From Glutinoglossum americanum (Eukaryota; Ascomycota; Geoglossomycetes; Geoglossales; Geoglossaceae), in NCBI GenBank assembly GCA_020080175.1, contig JAGHQL010000011.1, positions 1-64,000 on the forward strand: a stretch of 64,000 nt of DNA, read 5' to 3'. Below are positions 24,537-36,137 of this stretch, in pieces. The position numbers and the translations under genes are program-made. Positions within the stretch are counted from its first letter, which is position 1, and each line of letters begins with the position of its first letter. The notes beneath the pieces were generated by a model. That model made no database searches, was not told where the DNA came from, and worked only from the letters and a program-made list of their open reading frames with translations.

Positions 24537-25960
24537 ATGGCAGGCTCTCAACCATCCCCGAGTTCGGGGATGCATCCGTCGAGCTCAAAACCAGTTCCAG
24601 CTCCAAAACCACGGAATCCTATCTGGAAAATGATGGGTACAGTCAATTTCTCTTAACTGGCTACTCTCACTGACATTACCTAGGTATCCCTAATGTGAAA
24701 TTGAAGCTTCCCTCCCGCAATTGGCTCATATTCCTCTCTGTCACTGGTTCATTCACCGCAGCTCTTCTCTATGACCGCTACGCCAAAAAGAAAACTCAAC
24801 AGAAATGGTGCAAACTGGTCTCGCATCTTGCAGATGAAACTCTTGACACCGCGGCTATGCCAAGGAAAGTCACTGTTTTCTTGAGCGCCCCTCCAGGAGA
24901 TGGCTTGTCGCCTGCAAGAGATCACTTTAGAGAATACGTGAAGCCACTGCTAGTCGCTGCAGCAATAGATTGGGAGGTCATCGAGGGAAGGAAAGAAGGA
25001 GATATTCAGAAAGGCTTGGCTGAGAAATTGAGACGGATGAGGCGCAGTTCTGGCGAGGGAGACCAGGGAGTGGTCGAGAGTGATGATAAAGAAGCCGGGA
25101 AGGCCGCAGTGGCGGAATATAGAAGGACGCATGACATCCACGAGTTTGGTGGCATACGAGGGGATATTGTTCTAGGACGACATACATGGAAGGAGTATGT
25201 CCGAGGTCTCCATGAGGGCTGGCTTGGTCCTGTTGACCCGCCACCGCCGCCCCCCACGGAACCTGCGTCTGCAGACTCCAATCTCACCGAATCTGCAGTT
25301 CCTGAACCCACACCCCAGGAGCGCCATAGTGGCGAATCTGGCGAGACAAATCCGCTGCCCCCAACTCACCCTTCCGACCCTCCACCTCCGCCTGATCCTC
25401 CAAAACCCGCCCCCGATATCCTTCCCTTCATTTCTCCCCCTCAATACCCTAACGCTCCAACCCCTCTGTCAATTCCCTCTTCCTTCGACCCTTCTACCCC
25501 CATCCAGTTCCCGCACGTCCTCGGCTTTCTTAACACCCCTACTCGCATTTACCGCTTCCTGACACGTCGTTACCTTGCCGATGCCATTGGCCGCGAAGTC
25601 GCTAGCATCGTCCTCACTTCCGGCATACAGGGGTGGGATTACCAGGAAGCAGACGCCGGGCGCGGCGCCTCGCAATTTGAGGATGGACAAGCAGCAGAGA
25701 CAGCGGGGTCAAGAGCCGTTCAATCAGCTCTTGAGCACGAAGAACTAGACTGGCAAAAGAGAATCCGGAAGCGCGATAAGGGCCAGGAGGGGCAGGAGCG
25801 CGTGTGGCTGGATGATATTGCCCTGGACCCTAGAATCGCAAGTCGTATGACGCGGTTTGCTGCGTTGGCCCGGGAAGAGGAGGAGCGGGCAGAGAGAATT
25901 GAGAGCGGGACGGAGGGTCCAATAGTCCTGGAAAAACCGGCTGATCGTGATGGGTTATGA
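24537..25960 (+). CDS. TIM54: Mitochondrial import inner membrane translocase subunit Tim54
   Basis: TIM22-complex subunit of the inner membrane, needed for carrier-protein insertion; 458 aa. Exons 24537-24636 and 24684-25960, with a 47-bp intron (branch CTGAC). The join gives NPIWKMMGIPNVKLKLPSRN, the family start. A single membrane segment follows (WLIFLSVTGSFTAALLYDRY), then the intermembrane-space part with RKVTVFLSAPPGDGLSPARDHFREYVKP. The centre holds a long Pro-rich insertion (PPPPPPTEP, HPSDPPPPPDPPKPAPD). The family core resumes at GFLNTPTRIYRFLTRRYLADAIGREVA. The tail is charged. Confidence 0.94.
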
Positions 25961-26415
25961 CAGAGATGTATTGGGTGTTACTTGAACTTATGTGCATACA
26001 AACGCTGATATAATGGCGAGCGGCTTGCTCCCTCTTCAAAGACCACTTCCCCCTCCTCCCTGTACAATACTAGAAATCTTTTTCAAAAGCTTGTAGGATA
26101 GAGTTTCTCTAGTATAGGATCATATATGTTTACTCGCTCACTGCCGTAATACGTGTTCCCACAAAAAACCAAATGATTACCGTTCTCACTAGCATAAGAC
26201 CCCAGATTCAAATCCCACAAGTTCTAGGCCCCGAGGAGTGTTTGAAATTTTTTTGGTCCGGCGTTGAGTTCTAGATAGGTATGCAGATATATTGTTCCAT
26301 TTATTTTGCTTATCTTACATCGGGAGTTTGGGAAACGCTGTGTGCACTGAAGCAAGAAAGATCCCGCTTTTGAATACCTTACTAGACCTTATTTCGCAGG
26401 TTATTAGCTATATAG
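25961..26415. terminator. Convergent 3' ends of TIM54 and TEX1
   Basis: 455 bp between converging stop codons, AT-rich, with several short inverted or A-rich stretches. No gene seen. Confidence 0.45.
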
Positions 26416-27516
26416 TTAAATATTTCCCCCAGCAGCACCGATGATTTTCAAGCCCATTGGGTCCCCCGAGTAGGCTAACCAGTATCGACTAGGGTGCCAC
26501 GCCACGCATGGTGATGGATGCGTAGTGGGGATTGTATGTACATATTCACCCGTCTCGACATGCGCCTGTCATGTTGGTGTTAGCCAAAGATACTGCTGTA
26601 GGTAAGGGAAAAGAAGGAAACAAATACTCACAATCTCCAACCCCGCTCCCTCGTCACTCCCGCCAACAACGTAGCTGCCGTCCCATGAGAATGCCACGCT
26701 CCGCAAGGGTCCTTCCATATGCCCTAGCGTGTGTTTGCACATCCAATCTTGGGTATCCCACAGCGAGATCAACGCGTCGCTCCCACCGACAGCAAGGTAC
26801 TTACCTCTAGGGTCCATCTCGAGGCAGAAGCAGGCACTGGTGTGTGCATTAATGGTATAAAGCGGTTCAAATTTGGGGTATGACAGGATGCGGACGCGGC
26901 CTTCGCCAGTGGTGATCAGCAGTGCCGTGCCGGAGTGTGACCAGATCAGTTGGTTGGTCTGGACAGGTTCCTTTATAGTATGGAAAGGGGTATAGGTTCG
27001 AGTGTCGATGAATATAACGTGGTCATCCTTTAGGATGGAGCGATAGTTAGATAAGATCTTATCTGAATTGTGATCATTAACGATTACCTTCCGACCCACG
27101 GCCACAGCCGTCCCTTCGGGATGCCATGCTAGCGTGAAATTCTCCCCTCCCGTCTTGACCTCCCCCAGGCATTTCGCGCTCCTTACGTCCCAGAACTTCA
27201 CACTCCCATCTCCGCTTACACTCGCGAGTCCTCCATCCTTGGTGGGATCCCATGCTACTCTCTCTACACCAAGGCCATGGCCGCGCAGCTCCGTGCTGTT
27301 TTTTACATTCGCTCTCTCAGGGTTCCATATTCTAACCAATCTATCTGCACCACCAGTAGCAATGAAGGAGCCAGTATTGTTCCATGCAACGGAGCGTATG
27401 GCATGCGATCCGGGACCCCGAGACGACGGATCGTAGTAGGTTTGTGACTTAGCAGTGGCAAAGATGGCGGAGAAGCGGTCTTTCGAGATTGGTCGGCGTA
27501 CTAGTGTAGGTGGCAT
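26416..27516 (-). CDS. TEX1: THO/TREX complex subunit Tex1 (THOC3)
   Basis: WD40 beta-propeller protein that couples transcription to mRNA export; 324 aa. Exons on the complement: 27088-27516, 26632-27027, 26416-26565. WD repeats are visible at SVAWNNTGSFIATGGADRLVRIW, RVAWDPTKDGGLASVSGDGSVKFWDVRS, LTLAWHPEG-like and LEMDPRGKYLAVGGSDALISLWD. The first intron (27028-27087, 60 bp) ends in CCTAAAG rather than YAG and could be read through in frame; removing it gives VGRKDDHVIFID. The second join gives LEIAHVETGEYVHTI and the conserved end RYWLAYSGDP. The gene sits head-to-head with RPP40, 252 bp apart. Confidence 0.94.
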
Positions 27517-27768
27517 TGAGTTGGTCTCTTTTTAGAGGAGAGATAATTGAAGAGGGAATTCGAAGCCTCCTTCAAGGGCTGTGAAACCTTGGATGCATGC
27601 AGCCTAATCCCACCTGGGGCTCTGTTATCGATCTCGATCTTCAGATCGCCCGATCTATTGCAGTAGAACCGCTAAGACGCAAACGGCAATTCCGCACTAC
27701 AGCTGACTATCTGGCAATTCCGTGCAGTAACGCGCCTTTAAAGCTCTTATATATTTACGAGAGTCCAG
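27517..27768. promoter_or_regulatory. Divergent promoter TEX1 / RPP40
   Basis: 252 bp between divergent start codons of two RNA-processing genes. No strong core element recognised. Confidence 0.4.
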
Positions 27769-29229
27769 ATGTTCAAATTTGATGATAAGAAAATACCAGC
27801 GTCCAAATGCTACGCCACTCATGGAACACTAGCTCGGTCCTGGATTGACCCAAAACAGATTCCAATACGTCGGAAGCCGTTTTCAACAATAGGTTCGCAT
27901 CCGTTTAATCACACGGTAGAATTCCCACCACAGGAGAACTATGGGATGGATTACTGAGTATTACCAGGTTGAACTTATCCTACCCGCGGAGTTATATGAA
28001 ATCATACGCCAAGATCTAGAGCGGGAGATCTCCACGGTCAAATACTCGAGAGTTATCCTTGCACTGTCGGAGTTGTTGGACGGAGATTTTTTTAACCAAT
28101 ATATAAAGACTGGTATGGTTAGGAATCTAGAAGTCAAAGCAATGAAGACATTTGTTTGATATTCTTGTAGGCAATGTGCTCATGCTCTCGGAAGGCCGTC
28201 TGGGCGTAGATAATGTCTATTCTCTGAATGATGGTATGATAGGCCTCAATGCAGTCACCATATCCTACAGCTTACGCTAGATATTGCCGGACTATTGTAC
28301 AGGCATTCTCCGCCTTTCATTGGATAAGGAGACTTACGAACGCGCTGGACTCGTGGGAAAACCTGCTGTATCTGCAGGCAAAAGGGGAACCCGCGCTCGA
28401 TGGTGTAAGCCCCCATGTGGAAAGCAAAATTTCTTACTGCTGAACATATGCTGATGAGGTGCGAGCGGCAAAGTGGTTGAGATCAATCTTCGGTTGCCAT
28501 CAATGTTTCACGGCAAGAAAGGCTTTGATCGGATAGTCTGGAGCTTCAAGAACGTGTTAAAGGATCCTTTGACTTGGCTATTTTGTGACCTGTCTCTAGG
28601 AGATGATGTTCCAATCAAGAAACACCACCCAGTCACACGAGCATGCGAAACGAAAGTCCATTGCTCGAATGTTTTGAAGGTGCCTGTCCTCAACCCGCCG
28701 GAAAAGTCTCTAGCCACGTTCAAGGACGATTTCAACGATTATGCGCTCAATCTGCAAGAATGGCTCTCACTTGTTTCCATTGAGTCTCCGCGAATTGAAG
28801 TGGAGGACAATATCGATCCTTTCTTCAGCAGATACGATTTGGAATTGGACGTGACTACACCAGAGGCAAAGATTATCAAAATGAAGTGGAAGGGAATGCT
28901 CCCTGCTCATTGGATCGCGCAATTATTCACTGTTTGCATGTCTGTCTCCTTTATTCATTCTGGTAAGGCAGCAAATTCTCGAGCAAATACTAACAGTTCG
29001 TAATAGAAAAAATTCTAGCAAGTGTGCGGAACCTATGGCTTGGTTCGCACTCAGCGTTCATGGCTTTAGGAACTCTCCCGTAAGCTGGAAATGCTTTCAG
29101 CATGGCGATAGCCTCCATGGAGAGAATGGGTATACAGTGATGAAACTCCCCCGCCGCAACATAGATGACAACTCGCCAGTCGAATACATAATGTGGGAAC
29201 TTGTAGGCGGCTTGGACAGGCATCCCTGA
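27769..29229 (+). CDS. RPP40: Ribonuclease P/MRP protein subunit Rpp40
   Basis: Protein subunit of RNase P/MRP; about 377 aa. Proposed exons: 27769-27915, 27968-28112, 28171-28233, 28303-28404, 28474-28939, 29019-29229. Joins give HPFNHTVELILPAELYEII, IKTGNVLMLSEGRLG and LNDGILRLSLDKETYERAGL. The Rpp40 core has NLQEWLSLVSIESPRIEVED and DIDPFFSRYDL-like text; the C-terminus has WFALSVHGFRNSPVSW and GENGYTVMKLP. Two joins are uncertain. The fourth intron ends in AAAG (28473), with 28458 as an alternative. The last intron needs a weak GTCTGT donor at 28940 to keep the frame; the strong GTAAGG donor at 28963 with the same acceptor breaks it. Budding yeast has no clear counterpart. Confidence 0.8.
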
Positions 29230-29690
29230 GCATTGACGGCATATCTAGGGCTGGCATGTATATATATCTCCAACCCCTTTTGCTATCCTGAAACCTGCCT
29301 CCGTGTTGCGGTGCGTAATCACACCCGAAGTACGAGGTTTTACCCACATGCGATTCACCTCTAAAGTGAGGACCCTACAGTTAGCGAGCCAATAGCGTGT
29401 GGTAGATCCTCACTTTAACTCTTGTATACGGTGCAGGATATCACCAGCAATGTCTTGGAAGGAACGTAGAATATATTTTTGATCAATGACCGGCGGAAGC
29501 CTGGAGGGATTTTTAGAGAAGGGAAAATTGTTCGGGGGTCATTTCTCGTTGCAAGTGTATTTAGTGGGGTATACAAAATATTTATACATCAGGAACTTGC
29601 CGAACTTGCCATTTCGCATCTTCCATCTTTCACATCACTACGCGCCCTTGTTGCGATCTACACCCCCATAACGCTGCGCCACCCGAAGAA
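29230..29690. other. Intergenic RPP40 to SIR2, no gene seen
   Basis: 461 bp between two + strand genes; holds the RPP40 3' end and SIR2 promoter. An imperfect inverted pair CTCTAAAGTGAGGACC / GGATCCTCACTTTAA... spans about 29359-29415. No gene. Confidence 0.4.
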
Positions 29691-31479
29691 ATGGAACCAG
29701 AGGGCGCTCTCACAGAAAACCCGTCTCTAAGCATGCAAAACGTTGAAATCATCGACGTGCTCTCTAATGAGGAGTCTTCAATTGATGATGCGACTATCCG
29801 GGAAGAATCTGCACGGAAAGACGCGTCTGAGGAGAGCGATGAGGATGGCGAGGATGACGAGATTTGGGAGAGCGAGTCATTATACGCAGATGCTCTGGAA
29901 GGGTTGGGAGATGAGCAGCTCTCAGCAGGCGGTGAGACGTCTCAGAGAGACAGAATGCGCTGGCAATCGCTAACACTATCTGTTGGATTAGAACCTGGCG
30001 CATGCACTCTTGAGGAAGCTATTGCATATCGGCAAGAGGCACGGATGATTGGAACAGTCGCCCAGTTCGTGGGTAATACGGTTGGAACCGGCGCAATCAC
30101 AGCCAAGAAACTATGTACCGCCTTTGGGATCCGTCCTCCCGCATTCCTCGAAGGAGCTAAGGATAGAGCATACGACCTGCTGTTATACCTTGGGGTAACT
30201 CGAGAGCTGTCAAAACGTAACAAGCTCACTCAGTACAATACAATGGAGGATGCAATGGATCTGCTGAGGAAGTCAAATAACATCATCGTGATCACCGGCG
30301 CTGGGGTTAGTTCCCCCACGGATAACACTATTTATATTACTCACATAGATTGTAGATATCTACAAGCCTTGGGATTCCAGATTTCAGATCCAAGGAGACT
30401 GGGTTATACTCGAAAATCGAACTACATGGCCTCTCAGACCCGCAAGAGGTTTTTGACATAGGTGTCTTTCGGGAAGAACCAGGGTAAGCGGCCTTAGCAA
30501 CCTGGCCTTGTGATCTTAAGCTCATTCTTGTATAGTATATTCTATGAGATCGCCAAGGATATACTCCCTTCAACGGACAAGTTTTCTCCTACTCACGCGT
30601 TTATACATTTGTTACAAGAGAGAAATAAACTCTTAACGAACTACACTCAAAATATCGACAACCTTGAGGTTAAGGCCGGCATTCGTGAGGATAAATTAAT
30701 ACAATGCCATGGCTCTTTTGCATTTGCCTCTTGTGTCAAATGTGGTTATCGGGTACCAGGCGAGGCTATTTTCGAGGACTTGAAGGCCGGAAGGGTCGCC
30801 AGATGCCCAGATTGCGGCAGCAACAAGAGGAAGAGGGGCGCCAGTCAAAACAAGGGAAAGAATAAACGCTCTAGTGGAGGTGATTCTGACGACGACGAAG
30901 AGTACGATATTCCTGAACCTGGCGTTATGAAGGTATGTTCGATACTCCGACCCTACCCTCGCTAGACCCAACTACTCCATCTTATTACTTTCGCACAAAT
31001 TCACACTCTTTATTCCCCCTACTCGTTTTATAAGGCTGACTTCGTGCATTAAATAAAGCCCGATATCACCTTCTTTGGTGAAGAGCTTCCTCACCTATTT
31101 CATGACCGCTTAACGAAACATGACCGTGACCTTGTCGACCTTGTTATCGTTATTGGAACCTCTCTGAAGGTAGCCCCGGTTTCTGAGGTTATTGGCTACC
31201 TACCCTCCAATGTGCCGCAGATGTATATCTCTCGTACTGTATGTTGTGTCAACCCTCAGGGCAGCCTTGGATTTTACTGACATATTTAATCTCATGCAGC
31301 CGGTCAACCATATTAACTTTGATCTAGATTTCCTCGGTGATTGTGATGTGGTTGTTGCCGAGCTCTGCCGTCGTCTCAATTGGGACTTGGAACATGAAAT
31401 GATACCCAAGGATCAGAAGATCGATGTTCAGCTGCAGGATGGCTTTGCATCTCGATATACTTTCAAGGTGATTGAATAA
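29691..31479 (+). CDS. NAD-dependent histone deacetylase, Sir2/Hst1 class
   Basis: Class I sirtuin, nuclear, deacetylates histone tails using NAD+; 499 aa. Exons 29691-30305, 30356-30483, 30536-30932, 31059-31238, 31300-31479. The acidic N-terminus is followed by the Sir2 N-terminal extension ([16 protein letters not shown]). The NAD site is [17 protein letters not shown], split by the first intron. Catalytic motifs are [10 protein letters not shown] and the His in [11 protein letters not shown]. The zinc ribbon is CVKC...CPDC, with an acidic/basic insertion after it ([26 protein letters not shown]). The third intron (126 bp) ends in TAAAG; the join [13 protein letters not shown] proves it. 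GTSLKVAPV and NINFD-like text close the fold. Confidence 0.96.
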
Positions 31480-32440
31480 GCTGGATGGGTTCTTTCCCTG
31501 AACATAACTTTTACTACCACAGCAGCTGGCACGGCCCCGATGCATTTTGCTGGCGTAGTACTTTCTTTCTCATTCCGGCGCTAGCGTCTTGGGCATGAAT
31601 GGGAAATGCAGCACATTATGTATATTAATACCCTCGAGCATTGGTTATGGCATTAGACTTGGAGCATCCTCAGAATATGAATTCCTGATGACAAAACTTA
31701 AGGGGTTTGCTATAGAAGCAATGCTTGTTACCGTGGGCTGGCTCAACTAATACAAGCTTCTCGCCCACCCAATTTTGTTCCAGATGCAGAACAGTCACCG
31801 TTGTTGATTGTTCGATCCCATTCTGACTTAAGTCAGTCATATCGCCTCGTACACTTCAGACAATTTACCTATAGACAAGCTTCTTATATCGATTAACTAT
31901 TTTGACCTGCTCAATAGCTACGCAAGTCCGGTTGGTTTCCTATCCTTCATATAGACATCCCAAGAGAAGTCCGTCTTAGGGCTGCGATATATTCCACTGT
32001 CTGAAGGATATGGGGGTTTGGCGGCCGGACGGCCCTTTTATGGAGGCTGTGGTATGAAGGGGGCGGTGGAACGGAAAATGTGTTTATTCTAGACGATTTG
32101 GGCGTCTCAGTGGATGCAAATAGATTTTCAGCGAAACAAAGTGCATGCACACCTCGTTCGGATTAGGTCTGGCGTATGTGCTTGCAGAGCGTTTGTGTAC
32201 CTGGTTAACTTCCTTGTATTCTGGGAATACTAGGAGTACTTCGTTGATATAGTAGACAGGACATTCTGACCGATTCGGCCTTTGGTGAGCACTTCAGTTC
32301 ATCAGTGGGGCCCTTGCACGTCAGCAGCGGGAGCCCCAACTTGCCGTAAACTCGTCACATAGGGATAATTATCCGGCAGACTGGCCGAGGATCCGCTCTA
32401 CTCAAAGAAAGTCCCACCCAGAAACCAGTACCACTATTAA
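31480..32440. terminator. Convergent 3' flanks of SIR2 and FPG, no gene seen
   Basis: 961 bp between converging stop codons, longer than the other convergent gaps here. Short frames only (for example 31947-32150, minus), with no recognisable features. Confidence 0.5.
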
Positions 32441-33887
32441 TCAACTCGCCCCTTTCCTACCAATCCTTGTTGACCGTCTCCGCGTGCTTCCTTTATCATT
32501 GCTCGTATTATTTGGCATCACTACTCGTTTTGATTTCTTTTCCGGATTTCCCTTCGGCCCTTTATCGATAGTGGGCGTCTTACGCTTTTTAGGGACAGGC
32601 TTTGCCGGTTCTTCTTCCGTCATGCTGCTCTCTTTGTCGTTATTCTCAATATCGTCTATGTCATCATCGTCCTCAGCCCCTGTCTCTCCTTTCCCAACCC
32701 CTTTATTCACAGGCGCTGGTACTTTCTTCTTCGGAGCTGCAGTACGTTTATTTGTCAACTTCGAATCCTTTTTAGCGAATGGACTGTTCGGTGGGCCATT
32801 CTCATCGTTAGTCCCGATAGCCCTTTTAGTGCTGCCGGTTGCTTCTTCAGTAGTTGGTCCCGTCTTCTTCTGCACAGTCGGAACGAACGCACTAGTCCTT
32901 CCTCCAACCTTCACAAACTCTATTTTTCGCCCATTAGGTAGTTTCTTATCCTTTTTACCCTTGCTCCAACGGTGTTTCATCAGCCACTCTTCGGGGAACC
33001 TCTCTTGTTCTGCCAATGTCCCAACGCAAACAGAGCACACACTCAGTATAGACTCGAGAAGCTGGTTCAGCTGAGTATCACTGAGGGAGTTAGTGTATTG
33101 TTCAGGGTGGATTTTGGCATTGTATAAGATCTCATCCCTACTCATATGAATTAGAGACACAAAACGTTTTCTGAAAGGAGTTTCAATGTTTACCCAACCC
33201 AGTTCCCCACCCCACTAATATTTGCCTGATCTAATAGCCAAGATTTCACAGGTACTCTCTTCTTTTTAATCTTCTCAATGAACCAGTCCTTACTCAGCTT
33301 CTCCCTGTCAATAACAGGATCCGGCCCGTTTTCCTTCAATGGCGAATGATTCCTTATCTGACCTGCCTGACAATCCACTAAGCGTATTCTCCCCAACCTC
33401 CGCGGATCCGTAAAAGCGACTTCACATTTTGGATCCTCGGCGGTAGATAACAAGAACTTCCAGTGTTTAGGGGGCCACTCGTTATCCTCCTCCTTGGGCT
33501 TGTACCAACCAGCGCTCTGATTAGAAAATGTCATCCAGCCCTGGGAGTGTCAGCGCCTAGTCACTAGATAGGCAACAGATTAGAGACTCCAACCGTCATT
33601 CCAAGATGAGCGATGACATGTGGAGGGGAGCTCATCACGATCCTGTTCTAACGGCATAAGCTTCATATCTTTAGATTATTTAAAGATAGCTCCACGTACC
33701 AAAAGTATTTCCCCTGTTGCCCAGCATCAACCACCTTCTTTCCAGTAATTGCTTCTTTAAAGAGCTCAGAAGTTGTATCCTTATACACAATTGTATCTTC
33801 TATCGCTCTGACTGAGGCTATCGTTTTCCCCACCAAATGTTTCTGGAGTTGATGGACGAGCTTTGCGACCTCTCCTATTTCAGGCAT
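32441..33887 (-). CDS. Formamidopyrimidine-DNA glycosylase (Fpg/MutM, plant-fungal type)
   Basis: Bifunctional base-excision repair enzyme removing oxidised purines; 426 aa. Exons on the complement: 33700-33887, 33594-33642, 33194-33540, 32441-33137. The chain starts MPEIGEVAKL, so Pro2 (Schiff-base nucleophile) and Glu3 are present. Joins restore GKYFWIVMSSPPHVIAHLGMTGWM and SGVGNWVGDEILYNAKIHPE. The second intron has a weak GTTGGA donor. After the helix-two-turn-helix there is no CxxC zinc finger; instead KWSKGKK-type text and a long tail alternating acidic (DDDDIDDIENNDKE) and basic (PKKRKT, EKKSKR, RRRSTRIGRK) runs, likely a nuclear signal and DNA-binding tail, as in plant Fpg. Confidence 0.94.
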
Positions 33888-34276
33888 TACGAATTGGTGG
33901 TTAGGATAGCCTTAGATGATTCTCAGAAAGCGGATGCTTGCAAGTGGACGCGTCCTGAAAGAGTTATATCGTGCGCGTGATCCTGTGCCTCCCGTGCGTT
34001 TTTGGTCTCTGTAGTGTGCAGTATATATAGATACAGGAGGCTATAGCCCTCAGAACCGCCACCCTGCTACCCTCGTCTTCCATACTGATTTAAGCCACCA
34101 GTCAGAGCAAATAAATTGTGCTTTCAACTTCGGTATAGAAACCCTGAGTCCTCTCCGAGGTGCTTTTTGGCCCTGTAAGACATCTGTTATTTAAAAAGTA
34201 TATTCGGCGCAATCTGGCGGGGTATTTCTGGCAACAGTCCCCGACTCCACCTCCCCCGAAGCTCCAATCAGAGGAC
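33888..34276. promoter_or_regulatory. Divergent promoter FPG / MIX23
   Basis: 389 bp between divergent start codons. A TATATATAG stretch lies at about 34022-34030. The + strand frame is open upstream of the chosen MIX23 start back to 34160. Confidence 0.4.
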
Positions 34277-34942
34277 ATGTCACAAGCCTCTTCTCACCCA
34301 CCTCTCACTCCCCAATTCTGTTTCTCTACAACTGCACTTAGGGGTAAGGAGAAAATAAAGCAATGATCAAATTTCTCTTATTATTCTAACTGCTGGTTTG
34401 AACTCTGAACAGATTTTCTCCGTCTCTCACGATCTACAATTGATGACTCGATAACCCAAAATCTCAATGCCCTTCTAGCACCCTCCCGTTCAGGTTTCGA
34501 CCCCTCTTCTACTTCTTCAAGACAAAGTCAACCCCCGGGTAAACGGCAAATCGACCAGCAATCGTGCAAATCGTTTAAAGAGAATGTACTCTTTCCGTCC
34601 TGGCAGGCTAGGTCAGATGTGCTCAACTACTGCGCTGGTGTTGCAACTTCGGAAGACCCCGATGACCCTGACATCTTGGCACGACAGATAGAGTCAGAGC
34701 GCGATCGAGAGAGGGTTGTGGATGAGAGACTAGATCCATATTCTGCAAGGTTTTATCCGCAAGAGGCGAGAACGGAGATGTTGGCAAATATTGTGCGGAA
34801 TGAGAGGAGCGTGGAAAATATTGTTAGGACGCGTACATGGAGCATAATAGGTGAACGCTGTGGAGTTTCTAGAGATGGATGGGGAGATGCTCTGGATCGA
34901 TGGCGGAAAGGTCGGGAGACGAATAACGAATTACTACGATAA
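34277..34942 (+). CDS. MIX23: Mix23 (CCDC58) mitochondrial intermembrane-space protein
   Basis: Small intermembrane-space protein that supports TIM23 import; 198 aa as called. Exons 34277-34343 and 34413-34942. The join gives TALRDFLRLSRSTIDDSITQNL. Conserved blocks follow: the two Cys in CKSFKENVLFPSWQ and VLNYCAGVA, then RERVVDERLDPYSARF, and the C-terminal RNERSVENIVRTRTWSIIGERC, which matches the CCDC58 end. The start is provisional, since an upstream in-frame ATG at 34160 would add 39 residues. It stands head-to-head with FPG. Confidence 0.88.
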
Positions 34943-35073
34943 GGGCGACCTGTTGGGTGTATTATGGGTTCGCAAGGCTGACTGTTGGAATGCAGAATTA
35001 GTGACACGACTGTGTGTCAGTGTACAAATGTAAGTTATTTTATATCTAGACAGTTTCTCTACTCTTTCCAGAG

Positions 35074-36137
35074 CTACTTCTGGCCCTTTATCCGCACAGC
35101 ACAGGCGTTGGACAGGCATTGTACATTACACGTCTTACAACAATATGAATATGCCAGCCTGGCTAGCTTCTTGGTGCCGTTACCCAACATTCCGCCTTCA
35201 TCACACTCGCTTTTGCGATATCTGATAGAGGGAACCCATTTGCCGTCATCTGCCAGACTCTTCGGCTCGGGTATTCCGGCAGTATCACCGCACAGACTAA
35301 AGGCCTCCCTAGGATCGATAGTGGTATATCGGGGAGCCAAGGGGTCAATAAAAATCAAGGCGGAAGACCTCCAGAATCTTCCCGTCACTGGAACACAACT
35401 GATGGGCTTCTTCGAAGAAGGATCCATTACGTACTCTGGCAACCTAACTGTGCATCTGTAGGCGCATGGGTTTAGACGGGTTTTGTATGCCATTGGGGTG
35501 CCGCACGAATATAGGTGGGCTCCACATGTTCGCGCAGAAGCACCAAAGATGACCGGGACGGTGTCCCGTTTCGCGTGCCCTGTCGTTTCTGGGAGCATCA
35601 CTCCAGCCCTTGCAAACAGCCTAGCGACTCGTAGGGACAGCTCATCTTGCAGCTTGGGGAGCTGTCCACCAAATTTTCAGTGAAATCGACCATGCGAGAT
35701 GGAGGATGAGAAGGACGTTTTACCTGCTTCCAGAGACAAAGTCCATGGGTTTGAGCACGCAGCGGATTCCTTAAGGGTTATCGCCGTTGGGACTGTTGGC
35801 TAGTTATGGGTCTGAACCCATGTCAGAGACAAATGGAAAAGTACATATGCGACCTGCTTGAAGGACCCTGTTGACAACTGTCCTGCTGATTATACAAAGT
35901 ATCGTTATAGGATGCTTAGCTGTCGAGCGTCCTAAGGAGGGAGCTAGCGCTAGAGTTTTGCCATATATTTTGGAATCACTCATGTCAACCATGATTGGTT
36001 GGTGCTCGCGAGACGAACTACTATTGCTCCTGTGCACACTTCCACTCACGATCTCCAGCGCAACAAGGCCGGTATCCCTCTTGGCAAAGTATTCGGACAT
36101 TTTGTCCTTGTCTGAAGCGCTTTCTTTGGAGCCTTCC
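35074..36137 (-). CDS. Unresolved multi-exon gene, function unknown
   Basis: I do not recognise the product. Two segments look coding on the minus strand. 35074-35661 reads 195 codons of protein-like text, for example PKLQDELSLRVARLFARAG, PVTGRFWRSSALIFIDP and a Cys-rich end CCKTCNVQC. It begins after a good acceptor, and a matching donor lies at 35723 (GTAAAA, 62-bp intron). 36137 to about 36050 reads SKESASDKDKMSEYFAKRD and ends at a strong GTGAGT donor. I could not join the middle (about 35770-36050) in one frame. The place fits a gene: it converges on MIX23 and diverges from UPF0643. The opposite-strand frame 34985-35461 overlaps and is the rival reading. Confidence 0.35.

Noticed and set aside
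26200-26230. tRNA-like T-loop (GATTCAAATCCC)
   Set aside because: No matching T-stem, anticodon arm or acceptor stem within 75 bases on either strand.
32484-33074. 196-codon + frame opposite the FPG tail
   Set aside because: Ser/Phe-rich mirror of the Lys/Glu-rich tail; no independent evidence.
34985-35461. 158-codon + strand frame after MIX23
   Set aside because: It overlaps the minus-strand 195-codon exon, which has better splice borders and more protein-like text; kept only as the rival reading.
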